Positions 45,257-56,396 of a stretch of DNA of 64,000 nt are shown here, one piece after another. The notes beneath the pieces were generated by a model. The model was not told the DNA's origin, made no database searches, and saw only the letters and a list, made by a program, of their open reading frames with translations. Position 1 is the stretch's first letter. Every line of letters starts with the position of its first letter. A program made the position numbers and the translations under genes. Origin of the DNA: Arabidopsis thaliana (taxonomy: Eukaryota > Streptophyta > Magnoliopsida > Brassicales > Brassicaceae); the NCBI RefSeq assembly GCF_000001735.4, contig NC_003076.8:7068001-7132000 (forward strand), read 5' to 3'.

Positions 45257-47033
45257 ATAAGGTTAATGTCGCAGCTGATTATATTTGAACTTTTTTCATT
45301 TAAATATTTGTACTTGCTAGTAAATACCTTTGCTTCAGCATGCAAACAAGCTACAAGAGCCAAATGCTACCAATTGTGATCTTAAAACGTAATCGGTAAC
45401 ACAAATGAATAATTTGACAACATCGGCGGAAAAAGATAAACTATGGTCTCAATACGACTGATGATTGTTACAAAAATGACTAATTTATTTTGTTCGGATA
45501 TATCCAGATTTTTAATAACTGCAAAAACAAGATTGGCCGGTATGAATCTTAAACTACACTATCGCTGACCACATTGTCAATCGATCAAAGCTGTCATATA
45601 AATGCATAGACAAAACATTGATGATTAATCCCTTTTTGTCAACGAATCTTGTAGGTATTTATTTATTTTGTCACCAAAACATCAAATCACACTAGATACA
45701 AGTTGGTCCAGATCGTATAAGTTTGTTTCACAGTGGTCAATGATAACAACTAATAATTCATATTTTTGTTTGGTAATCGTTGGCGATCAGCCGATTACGA
45801 CTATCGAGACTGATTGTTATTTCAATATATTAGATCCTAAAATTTATAACGATCAAAATACATAGTCACTAATTTTTTTTTTGTTAACAAACAAAATTTT
45901 TAGTCATTCTCGTGACTCCCTAACGACTACGAAACGAATAGAAAAAAGTGTTGTTGGTTGATGTTGTTGTGGAATAATATTTTGTAAAGAAACGTTACAA
46001 GTATTTAAATCTAGCTCAGTCTTTTTACTACTTTTCCCACATTCACTTCAACAATTGCTTATTTTATTTGCTTTCGTTGGAGGACATTTATCATTTTGGA
46101 CCATACACCTAGTTGAGTGCTGACCATGTCTACTTCGACTGCTACGATTAGTCGGTCCGGAATAACATCAAACTAAATTGTAATATGTTCATTTTTTTTT
46201 TAAACTGTAAGATGCTTTCGGAGACTTCGAATCTTGCATGCTGATTTGAGATAGCCTTGAGGGGACTGGTTTCACCTATGGAGAAGAGAACCTGCAAAAT
46301 AAGTTGACGAGATGTAGAAAGAAAAAGAAAAGTGGACGACATGTAGTTGGTTGTCTACTTTGGTTGTATCTCTAGCTCACCTGAGGTGTGGCTAAGCTCA
46401 TTAGTATCTATGTAACGTGTTCCATTAGTCTCTCTTTTTAAGAATTCGGTATGTTTTTGGGTTTTCGTTGTACAATATAAAACTTTTTTTATTTGGTATA
46501 AAGTTTAACATTAAACCAAAAAAAAAAAATGTAGTTGGTTGTCTTCGGCCAAAATTTTGTGGTTTATATTAATATCTATGCCCAGATAATCATAATATTA
46601 AGTATCTATACATCGAAATTCAGTAATCAATTCTCTCTTTTCCTTATCATAAATTTTTGACGAAAAAGTCTCTATAAAACTGAAATAACTATAATAGTTT
46701 ATAGTATAGGTGAAGCATGTTAAAGATATCCGGGAAGATATCTCCCGCACACATTAAATACATAAAGATATTGTAAATTATTACTGATATATATAGAGTT
46801 GTGGGTATATCGAATATATACGCTGGTTTAAATAGAAACTATGTGGTCTCCTTGACTATAAGCAACGTTCGAATAACAAATAGTATCGCGATAATCTCGT
46901 ATCTGCTAAACGCGATGATATTTCCGTTAACTTTTTAAAGAAAGTCCACAATCAATAGACTACGAGTTTAAATGGTAACAATGTTAGTCGATATAACTAC
47001 TAGCAGATAATTAAAATAATAACAACGATGCCA

Positions 47034-47144
47034 CATGTTGTCCATTTGTTTTATAACAAAAATCAAAACTAGGAACACGTTCTTGATACATGTTGTTCAT
47101 TTGTGTTTTACAACAAGAATCAAAACTAGAAACACGTTCTGATA
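47034..47144. repeat. Two-copy tandem repeat of 55-56 bp
   Basis: Unit 1 (47034-47088) and unit 2 (47089-47144) share catgttgt(c/t)catttgt, atcaaaacta and aacacgttct with few differences. A separate word, TAGTATCGCGATAA, occurs at 46881-46894 and again just after the repeat (47149-47162). Confidence 0.8.
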
Positions 47145-48782
47145 ACATTAGTATCGCGATAACCTTTTTTCTTCTTCATCTTCAAACTCAGATATTTTCC
47201 ACTGGGTAATCCAGTAACGATCTTGAACTCCATCTCTCATATTCATATAGGCATGAAAGAAGAAGACTATTGGTTAATTGGAGAAAAGAAAATAAAAGAA
47301 AAAAAAACTCCCAAAACAATATCTCAACAAAATCTATTCCTACAACATGCCCTACGTACATTCTATAATTGACAAAACCAATAACGTAGGGGTATATGAG
47401 TAAAAAAAATGTTAACAGTACTAAGGCAACAGTTCAAATGGAAGAGACTTAATTATCCACTCTTCTGAGCATATAAAGTGATATTATCCAATCTTTATTT
47501 GTATATTATTTGAATGCTATTGTTGTAAACTGAATTATAGAGTAACAAAGTGTAAAATACTCTATTTATTTCAAGTGTGGTTTTAAAACTTTCCAGTTTC
47601 CATACAATTTAACAAAACATATTAAAACACCCATTATACATCTAAAAGACAAATGAATTTTGGTATCATGGTTTGTCATTAAATTAGAATTGAGGTATAA
47701 GTAAGTATTTTATGCTATAATTTATATTTAAATCTAAAATTTTAAACTATAAAACAATTGTAAAACGATACTATTTTAATTTATTTGAAAAATGGAGAGA
47801 CTGTTAAACTTACGTAAAGTTAGACAACGAGGCAAGATTTGTCGGATCATAATCACGGGACTGTAGCCTTTTTCTTTCTCACGATATTTTATTTAAAATT
47901 CAAGTTTCATATATGCGATGCTAAAAAGTGTGCTAGTTTTGAAGACTATAATATATACATGGTCTACTTGAACTCTAGGAAAGTTACACAATTAGGTGTA
48001 ACAGGTAATTTTCATCGAAAGAATGTGCTGAATATACCAATGAACACAATTATTGAAATAAGTAAAAAACAATATTTCCCACCTATTAATTTGTTGCAAG
48101 AAGTGGGATACTGAAAAAAAAAAAGAGTTGAAGTGGATTTCTCTTTTTCACTAATTTTCCTTTTGACGGGCCATTTGACTAAAAAATAGTTATGTAATGA
48201 TATTTACTTTTCCAATTTCTTTTTAATATGTCTTCTCACATTAATATTATTTCTTAGTCTGTTTCCATTTTATCAGGTCCCTGGACTAGTCCACTCCACT
48301 CTATGAAATTTTGAAACTTTATATGGTATTTTTAATATACGTTTTGGTAGTTTGTTTATTATATTCAGTGTTGTCAATATCTCTTACCTCCTCGGATTCA
48401 ATTTTCCAGAAGATTCAAATATGTACAACACGTATCCAATTTGTGGACGACTAGAAGAAATACAAGTAAACGGTTTGATTTGTCCAAACGTTCTTAAATC
48501 AAAAGCAAACAAAATATGGTGAACCCTTATTTTTACTTTTCATTAACTTACCTTTGTTAGCATTATATCTTTCATTATTAATCTTACCTAATCCATTACG
48601 TTCACCAGATACCAACCGTACAAATATGTATAAAATAATATTGAATACGACTAATCTTATCTGTGTATTCTCGTACACAGGAAATATAAAGACTTCGTGT
48701 CTGTTACATATATCGCAAAAAACCAAAGCCTCCATTTAGAGAGTCGATGTCGTGGAACTAAGTTCTGGTTTGGTTTTATGCT

Positions 48783-51700
48783 ATGGGTGAGAAAGCGATT
48801 GACGAAGACAAAGTAGAAGCGATGAAGAGCAGCAAGACCTCTCTTGTTTTCGCCATTAACGGACAAAGATTCGAGCTCGAGCTCTCTTCTATTGATCCTT
48901 CCACCACACTCGTCGATTTCTTGCGCAACAAGACTCCTTTCAAGAGCGTCAAGCTTGGTTGTGGCGAAGGTATGCATAACAATAATCAAAGTTGATCGCT
49001 CTCTATCTTCATGTTCTTGAAGTTTTTTTCCTCTCTAAGAAAAAGCCCTAGTTTAGTGTATATATGAACTAGAGTTTTAGATTCAAAAGAGTTTTGATTA
49101 AATATACACTCTATGTATGAACCCTTTAGCTCTTATGTTCTTACCTCGGTTTCTATGTTTTGAGAGACTGATTCATTTTCGAAGACTGATCCGATTTTTT
49201 TTTTTTTTGGGGGTCAAAGACTGATCCGATTTCGACTCCGATTTTAAACGCTAATTTCTGCGACGATGATTCATTGATTTATTGTGCCATCACCATGTTA
49301 TAGTCCAGATTCAAATCTGATAGTGCGTGATTTGTAAACAACAACAAAAACAAATTGTTTTCAGCTTTTCCATAAAATATTGTAATTTGTAATCGTAATT
49401 GCTACTTTTTAAGTTGTGTTAACTTTAAATAAAATACTAAAGAGGGGTTATTGGATCAATAATTCCAAGAAAACTCCACATGCTTTTATAATATCGAAGG
49501 GTTTAATTTTGATATTATTTTATACTAAGATTCCCTGAAAAAAGTATTGAAGTTTTAATATAAGTGAATAACACTACCCTTTAAACTCTCTTAGCAAATA
49601 ACTGAAAATTGAATAATAGTAATAATGTGAAGTGTGTTTAGAATTATGGTCTATTAGTAGTCTATTCAATTCATGAGTGAATAAACACCCCTAAAGCTTG
49701 GGTCCTAAGTTATATTGTATCTTCTTTGTGTGTGCAGGTGGTTGTGGCGCTTGTGTTGTTCTTCTTTCAAAGTATGATCCATTGCTCGAAAAAGTCGATG
49801 AATTCACAATTAGCTCGTGTCTCACGCTTCTCTGTAGCATTGATGGCTGTTCCATCACTACCTCAGACGGGCTCGGCAACAGCAGAGTCGGTTTCCATGC
49901 CGTCCACGAGCGTATCGCCGGTTTTCATGCCACACAATGCGGTTTCTGTACTCCTGGAATGAGCGTTTCGATGTTTTCTGCTCTCTTGAACGCTGATAAG
50001 TCTCATCCACCTCCTCGCAGCGGTTTCTCAAATCTCACGGCTGTAGAAGCTGAGAAGGCTGTGTCAGGGAATCTTTGCCGGTGTACTGGATATAGACCGC
50101 TTGTGGATGCTTGTAAGAGTTTTGCAGCGGATGTGGATATCGAAGATCTCGGATTCAATGCCTTTTGCAAGAAGGGAGAAAACAGAGATGAGGTTTTAAG
50201 AAGGTTGCCATGTTATGATCATACATCATCTCATGTCTGTACATTTCCGGAGTTCTTGAAGAAGGAAATCAAGAACGATATGAGTCTTCATTCAAGAAAG
50301 TATCGATGGTCAAGCCCGGTTAGTGTCTCAGAGCTTCAAGGGTTATTAGAAGTCGAGAATGGTTTGTCGGTTAAGTTAGTTGCGGGTAACACGAGCACCG
50401 GGTATTACAAAGAAGAAAAAGAGAGGAAGTACGAAAGATTTATCGATATCAGGAAGATTCCGGAGTTTACTATGGTGAGAAGTGATGAGAAAGGAGTTGA
50501 ATTAGGAGCTTGTGTCACTATATCGAAAGCTATTGAGGTTCTAAGAGAGGAAAAAAATGTTTCTGTGTTGGCGAAAATCGCTACTCATATGGAGAAAATT
50601 GCAAACAGATTCGTGAGGAACACGGGAACGATAGGTGGAAACATTATGATGGCTCAGAGAAAACAGTTTCCTTCGGATCTTGCAACCATACTTGTTGCTG
50701 CTCAAGCAACGGTGAAGATCATGACTAGCAGCTCGAGTCAAGAACAGTTCACATTGGAGGAGTTTCTACAACAACCTCCTCTTGATGCAAAATCTCTTCT
50801 TTTGAGCCTCGAGATTCCATCTTGGCACTCCGCGAAGAAGAACGGTTCTTCAGAAGATAGTATTTTGCTATTTGAAACTTACAGAGCAGCGCCTCGTCCT
50901 CTAGGAAACGCATTGGCATTTCTGAATGCGGCTTTCTCAGCTGAAGTTACTGAAGCACTTGATGGCATTGTTGTAAATGATTGCCAATTAGTTTTTGGAG
51001 CTTATGGGACCAAACATGCACACAGGGCAAAGAAAGTAGAAGAGTTTCTTACAGGAAAAGTGATATCTGATGAAGTTTTGATGGAAGCTATTAGCTTACT
51101 TAAAGATGAGATAGTACCTGATAAGGGTACTTCGAATCCCGGGTATAGATCAAGCTTGGCTGTTACTTTTCTCTTCGAGTTCTTCGGATCTTTAACTAAA
51201 AAAAACGCTAAAACGACAAACGGTTGGCTCAATGGAGGATGCAAAGAGATTGGTTTTGATCAGAATGTTGAATCTTTGAAACCTGAAGCTATGCTGTCAT
51301 CTGCACAACAAATAGTTGAAAATCAAGAGCATAGTCCGGTCGGGAAAGGCATTACAAAGGCTGGAGCTTGTCTCCAAGCATCTGGTGAGTGCTCTTTGAT
51401 CATTTTCCAGGTGAAAATGTGAAACATTGCTTCTTTGTTAATGTTGTAATATATTTTCAGGTGAGGCTGTTTATGTAGACGACATTCCTGCTCCGGAAAA
51501 TTGTCTATACGGCGCATTTATTTACAGTACAATGCCGCTAGCGCGAATTAAGGGTATAAGGTTCAAGCAAAACAGAGTTCCAGAAGGAGTTCTTGGCATT
51601 ATTACTTACAAAGATATTCCCAAAGGCGGGCAAAATATCGGTACCAACGGTTTCTTTACCTCGGATCTTTTGTTCGCAGAAGAAGTCACTCATTGTGCGG

Positions 51701-54338
51701 GTCAGATAATCGCCTTTTTGGTAAGTTTGGTGAAGAATTCTCATTTTCTCTGAATCTTTTATTTAGAATAAAACTTAGATTCAATATGTTTTATCTACAG
51801 GTTGCAGATAGTCAAAAGCATGCAGATATTGCAGCAAATCTTGTTGTGATAGATTACGACACCAAAGATTTAAAACCACCTATACTGTCCTTAGAAGAAG
51901 CTGTCGAAAACTTTAGCCTTTTCGAGGTCCCTCCACCTCTGCGTGGTTACCCGGTTGGTGATATCACCAAGGGAATGGATGAAGCTGAACATAAGATTCT
52001 TGGATCAAAGGTGGTTCTTTTCCAAGACATATACACCTCTAAAGCCGTGCTCTTTTCTAACCATCATATAAAATCTTTGTGATTGTGTAGATAAGTTTCG
52101 GGTCACAGTACTTCTTCTATATGGAGACACAAACAGCTCTTGCAGTGCCGGATGAAGACAACTGTATGGTGGTTTATAGCTCGACTCAAACCCCTGAGTT
52201 TGTACATCAAACCATCGCTGGATGTCTTGGAGTTCCTGAGAACAATGTGCGTGTCATCACTAGAAGAGTTGGAGGCGGATTCGGTGGGAAAGCCGTGAAA
52301 TCAATGCCTGTGAGTTCGCGTTTCGAAAGTACTATCAAGTGAGAGTTTTGATGTTTTGGCTTTAACATTTCTCTTTCTATCAACAAATTGTTTTCTAGGT
52401 TGCTGCAGCTTGTGCACTTGCAGCATCCAAAATGCAGCGTCCTGTGAGGACATATGTGAACCGAAAAACGGATATGATAACTACCGGAGGAAGACATCCG
52501 ATGAAAGTCACATATAGTGTTGGATTCAAATCCAATGGAAAGATTACTGCTTTAGATGTAGAGGTGTTACTTGATGCAGGGTTAACCGAAGATATAAGCC
52601 CGCTTATGCCGAAGGGAATACAAGGAGCACTAATGAAGTATGATTGGGGTGCTCTGTCTTTCAATGTGAAAGTATGCAAAACAAACACTGTGAGCAGAAC
52701 CGCGCTGAGAGCTCCTGGGGATGTACAAGGATCATATATAGGAGAAGCCATCATTGAAAAAGTAGCTTCATATCTTTCAGTTGATGTTGATGAGATCAGG
52801 AAGGTTAATCTTCATACATATGAGAGCTTAAGGTTGTTTCACAGTGCCAAAGCTGGTGAATTTTCTGAGTATACGTTACCATTGCTTTGGGACAGAATCG
52901 ATGAGTTCTCGGGATTTAACAAGCGGAGGAAGGTGGTTGAGGAGTTTAATGCATCAAACAAGTGGAGAAAGAGAGGGATTTCACGTGTGCCTGCGGTTTA
53001 TGCAGTGAACATGCGATCAACACCGGGAAGAGTAAGCGTTTTGGGAGATGGGTCAATAGTTGTGGAGGTTCAAGGGATTGAGATAGGACAAGGGCTTTGG
53101 ACAAAGGTGAAACAGATGGCTGCATATTCCCTTGGTTTGATCCAGTGCGGTACTACAAGTGATGAACTGCTTAAAAAAATCAGGGTCATTCAATCCGACA
53201 CACTAAGTATGGTGCAAGGCTCAATGACTGCTGGTAGTACAACCTCTGAAGCGAGTAGTGAAGCGGTAAGGATTTGCTGTGATGGCTTAGTTGAAAGGCT
53301 TTTACCAGTCAAGACCGCTTTGGTGGAGCAAACAGGAGGACCTGTGACTTGGGATAGTCTCATCAGTCAGGTTCATACTCTTGAAACATTCATGCTTTTG
53401 ATGTTCTCTGGTAACTTTGAATGAATTTACAGTGCTTTACTCTTGAATATTCTGGTGTAGGCTTATCAGCAATCGATAAACATGTCCGTTAGTAGCAAAT
53501 ACATGCCTGACTCCACTGGCGAATACCTGAACTATGGAATTGCAGCGAGCGAGGTAAAGCTCTATATATTAAAGAATAGCTCTTCTTAGCTTACTTACAA
53601 ATTGTGAAATAATTCACTTCTTTGGTTGTCATCAATAGGTTGAAGTAAACGTTTTGACGGGAGAAACAACGATCCTGCGTACAGATATTATCTATGATTG
53701 TGGGAAGAGTCTCAATCCCGCTGTTGATTTAGGACAGGTTAGAGCCAGGAAACCACTCTATGTGCCGTTTTATGTTATATTGTTCTGTTTCATGATTCTC
53801 TTATTTTATTTTGTTTTGTTTACAGATTGAAGGAGCCTTTGTTCAAGGACTTGGTTTCTTCATGCTTGAAGAGTTCCTAATGAACTCAGACGGTCTCGTG
53901 GTAACAGACAGCACATGGACTTACAAGATCCCAACGGTTGACACAATCCCAAGACAGTTTAATGTGGAGATTCTCAACAGTGGACAACACAAGAATCGTG
54001 TTCTTTCATCCAAAGGTGACTTACTTATCTATTTTCTCTTTTACTGAAACCCAAAAGATCAACAACTCAAAAATTCTTTCTAAACCTTTTGTTTTGGTTT
54101 CGATACAGCTTCGGGTGAACCGCCATTGCTTTTAGCGGCTTCTGTTCACTGCGCGGTACGAGCAGCTGTTAAAGAAGCTAGGAAACAGATCCTGTCATGG
54201 AATAGTAATAAACAAGGGACTGATATGTACTTCGAATTGCCTGTTCCAGCAACAATGCCTATTGTGAAGGAGTTTTGTGGACTTGATGTTGTCGAGAAAT
54301 ACTTGGAATGGAAAATCCAGCAAAGGAAAAATGTTTGA
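48783..54338 (+). CDS. AAO1: Aldehyde oxidase AAO1 (molybdo-flavoprotein)
   Basis: A cytosolic molybdenum-cofactor aldehyde oxidase that turns aldehydes such as indole-3-acetaldehyde into acids, using FAD and two [2Fe-2S] clusters. Ten exons: 48783-48969, 49738-51384, 51461-51720, 51801-52010, 52091-52309, 52399-53370, 53461-53553, 53639-53737, 53826-54015, 54109-54338, giving 1368 residues. The first iron-sulfur cluster reads CGEGGCGAC (split by intron 1), the second CGFCTPG with [10 protein letters not shown]. The FAD domain shows [12 protein letters not shown]. The molybdenum domain has [25 protein letters not shown] and, near the end, SGEPPLLLA with the catalytic Glu. The enzyme needs molybdenum cofactor from the CNX1 pathway, encoded 7 kb away. 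No defects seen. Confidence 0.97.
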
Positions 54339-54463
54339 TAGCTTGTGTTTGTGTTTTCGATGTGAATGTAAAATTGCTCTGTTTTTGTTTGTGGTTTGAT
54401 TCGTTTGAAGCGTTTGATAGAATGTTTGGGATTGTGATATACTTGTTGTTGTAATAAGCTGCA

Positions 54464-54497
54464 TGGCAATGGCAATGGCAATGGCAATGGCAATGGC
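54464..54497. repeat. (TGGCAA)n microsatellite, 5.7 units
   Basis: Hexanucleotide units run without interruption from 54464. A related fragment (catggcaattgtggtgttctg) recurs at about 54699-54720, beyond the inverted repeat, suggesting local duplication. Confidence 0.9.
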
Positions 54498-54562
54498 GGT
54501 GTTCTGCTTAGGAAAAATTATGTCGATGGCAATGGATTGTGATGTAATTTTCCATTGTTGTA

Positions 54563-54689
54563 ATAAAAATTATGTCTTTCCTGCCATATTATATATTTAG
54601 GAAAAAATTATTTAAGAGGCTTCTGTTTATATGTATAATACGATATTATTTTTTCCTAAATATAATATGGCAGGAAGGACATAATTTTA
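54563..54689. repeat. Long inverted repeat (hairpin) downstream of AAO1
   Basis: The left arm (54563-54610) and right arm (54645-54689) are reverse complements over about 45 bp, with one or two mismatches and a 2-bp indel, around a 34-bp loop. Core words are ctttcctgccatatta on the left and taatatggcaggaagg on the right. It could be a small MITE or a foldback that makes small RNA if AAO1 transcripts read through. Confidence 0.85.
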
Positions 54690-55131
54690 GAAGATTTGAG
54701 CATGGCAATTGTGGTGTTCTGTTTAGAGTCATCATCACTCAACGTTGCATATTAATACAATATTATTTCTTCATATACATATGTATGTACAATAATAATA
54801 GTAGAAATATACAATGTAATTATATGTTTATCACAAACGTTAAAAAATTTAATTTTGTTGACAGACAATTAAAAAGGGATATTTAATACTAAACTCAATC
54901 CAAAGAATCATCAAAATCTTCAAGACAAAGAAAACACAAAGAAGAGGAAGAGGAAGTGGTAAACCCAAAGAACTAAGCCTTCGTTTCTTCAAACTAAAAC
55001 CAAAACTCTTTGTTGTCTAATAATCTTCTTTGCCTATAAAATCTTAGTGATCTTTCTATGCTTTCTCACAAAACAAAACATTTACCTATAAACCAAACAA
55101 AGAGCAGCCAAAAGCAAAAGAGAGATAGAGA

Positions 55132-56001
55132 ATGGCTAACTTTGGAATCGAACGTGTTTACCAAGAATTTGAGCCTGCAACTAGATGGACCTCTGAACCA
55201 GACGCCGAGGTTCTTGTCGCTGATCTTCCAGGTTTGTTTTCTTCTTCTCGATCTTGTTTATTTGTGTTCCTTTTTTTCTACATTAAACACATAGAATAGA
55301 GAGAAAGATTTTGGTAAGAGCAAGCAAGCTCATATTGTCTTCTGTCGTTAGGATTCAAGAAAGAACAACTTAAAGTGTCGGTAACTGCAACAAGGAAGCT
55401 AAGACTAACAGGAGAACGCCCAACTGGTGGAAACAAATGGATTCGCTTCCACCAGGAAATTCCAGTTCCATTGACCGTTGACATCGACTCAGTTTCAGCC
55501 ATGTTCAAGGATAACAAACTCTACATCCGGCATCCCAAACTCAAAACAGAAATCCCTCAAACCAAGCCACCAACACCGGTGATCATGAAACCCCATGATC
55601 AGCATGAGAGAAAACAAGGCCAGGGTCCAAAGGCAATGGTTGAGAAGCCAAGCGGTGGTAAAACCGATCAGCTGAAACATGATGCACAGCAGCTAAAACA
55701 TGATGCACAGCAGCTGAAACATGATGCACAGCAAAAAGCAAGGGAGGTAGTACAGAGTGGAAAGAATAAATTAACTGGTGAGCCTAAAGGACCTTTGAGT
55801 TCCAAGGATGACGAGAAAGACAAAGTTGGAGCGAAATGGTTTGAGAAGTACAAAGAGGCAACTGGAAATGTGGTAAAGGAAGCAAAGAACAAAAGACAGT
55901 TACTTTGCAATTTGGCTGCTTCGGTTTCATTGGTTCTGCTAATCTTACTGTATGCTAGAAATGCAGTACGTTCATCCCTTGTGTGGAAATCCGAGGAATG
56001 A
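55132..56001 (+). CDS. HSP20-like (alpha-crystallin) protein with C-terminal membrane anchor
   Basis: Two exons, 55132-55231 and 55352-56001, give 249 residues. Residues 1-105 form an alpha-crystallin domain (PDAEVLVADLPGFKKEQLKV, LRLTGERP, VSAMFKDNKLYIRHP). A Lys/Gln-rich hydrophilic region follows, with three perfect heptads QLKHDAQ (residues 140-160), then a segment LLCNLAASVSLVLLILLYA (217-235) that should span a membrane, and a short basic tail. This build is that of RTM2, the phloem protein that limits potyvirus movement; the paralogue here has no proven role known to me. Ordinary small HSPs lack the anchor. A TATAAA lies 92-97 bp upstream of the ATG. Confidence 0.88.
55669..55731 (+). 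repeat. Three 21-bp coding repeats (QLKHDAQ)
   Basis: Three near-identical 21-bp units code for the same seven residues; only one silent base differs. This keeps the frame and makes a heptad pattern. Copy number may vary among accessions. Confidence 0.9.
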
Positions 56002-56396
56002 GTGACACTTGCATTTGTATTTCACAACGTATAAGCTTGTTTATGCAGAAAATAAATAACATTTGCTATATTACTCTACATTTCTGTAAAAATGTGTGAC
56101 GAGAAATGACAAAAGCTTCATTTTACAGATTTCTAATTAGCCCTAGTATAATTAATTCCGGTGCCAGAAATTTTAACTAGAATTGAGGAAAACAATCAGA
56201 AGTATAACATAACTTCCAACCCAAGAAGAACTGTTAAATGAATAAAAAACAAAAAAAAAGGGGAGGAATTCTATAAAAGAAGATGAAAATCGATGAGACT
56301 TGTTGCATGCGTCAATATGAAATTCATTCCAGGCACTCATAGAGAAATTCTACCTACCCAAGCAACGATTTTGAGGAAACTTACTTGAGGAAAGGT
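56002..56396. other. Convergent 3' regions of HSP20-like gene and MS3
   Basis: The two genes converge, with 395 bp between stop codons. The stretch should be 3' UTR from both. Nothing else is seen. Confidence 0.6.

Larger units (their letters stand above)
42776..48782. other. Large intergenic region between BGLC1 and AAO1
   Basis: The first 550 bp are the BGLC1 leader, with a likely leader intron at 42798-43195 and a CT-rich exon (43196-43330). The remainder, over 5 kb, is AT-rich with no supported gene. It contains a short inverted repeat near 44368-44436, a 33-bp direct repeat at 45101 and 45224, and a 55-bp tandem repeat at 47034-47144. The open frames 45091-45363, 45668-45865 and 47839-48114 have no recognised similarity. 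Confidence 0.55.
54339..55131. other. AAO1 3' region and HSP20-like promoter
   Basis: It holds a TGGCAA hexanucleotide microsatellite (54464-54497), a long inverted repeat (54563-54689) and, near the right end, TATAAA (55035-55040) about 90 bp before the HSP20-like start codon. No other gene is seen. Confidence 0.6.

Noticed and set aside
46148-46342. 64-residue minus-strand open frame near 46.2 kb
   Set aside because: It is Ser/Leu/Phe-rich with no similarity and lies in repeat-bearing spacer.
47839-48114. 91-residue plus-strand open frame in the large spacer
   Set aside because: It has no ATG at its beginning, no recognised domain and AT-driven codons. A gene cannot be excluded but is not supported.
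49691-49879. Short antisense and alternate-frame open frames across AAO1
   Set aside because: They are shadows of the long AAO1 exons, which show full conserved motifs in one frame.
54146-54493. 115-residue minus-strand frame starting with Leu-Pro repeats
   Set aside because: The Leu-Pro repeat comes from the TGGCAA microsatellite and the rest is antisense to the last AAO1 exon.
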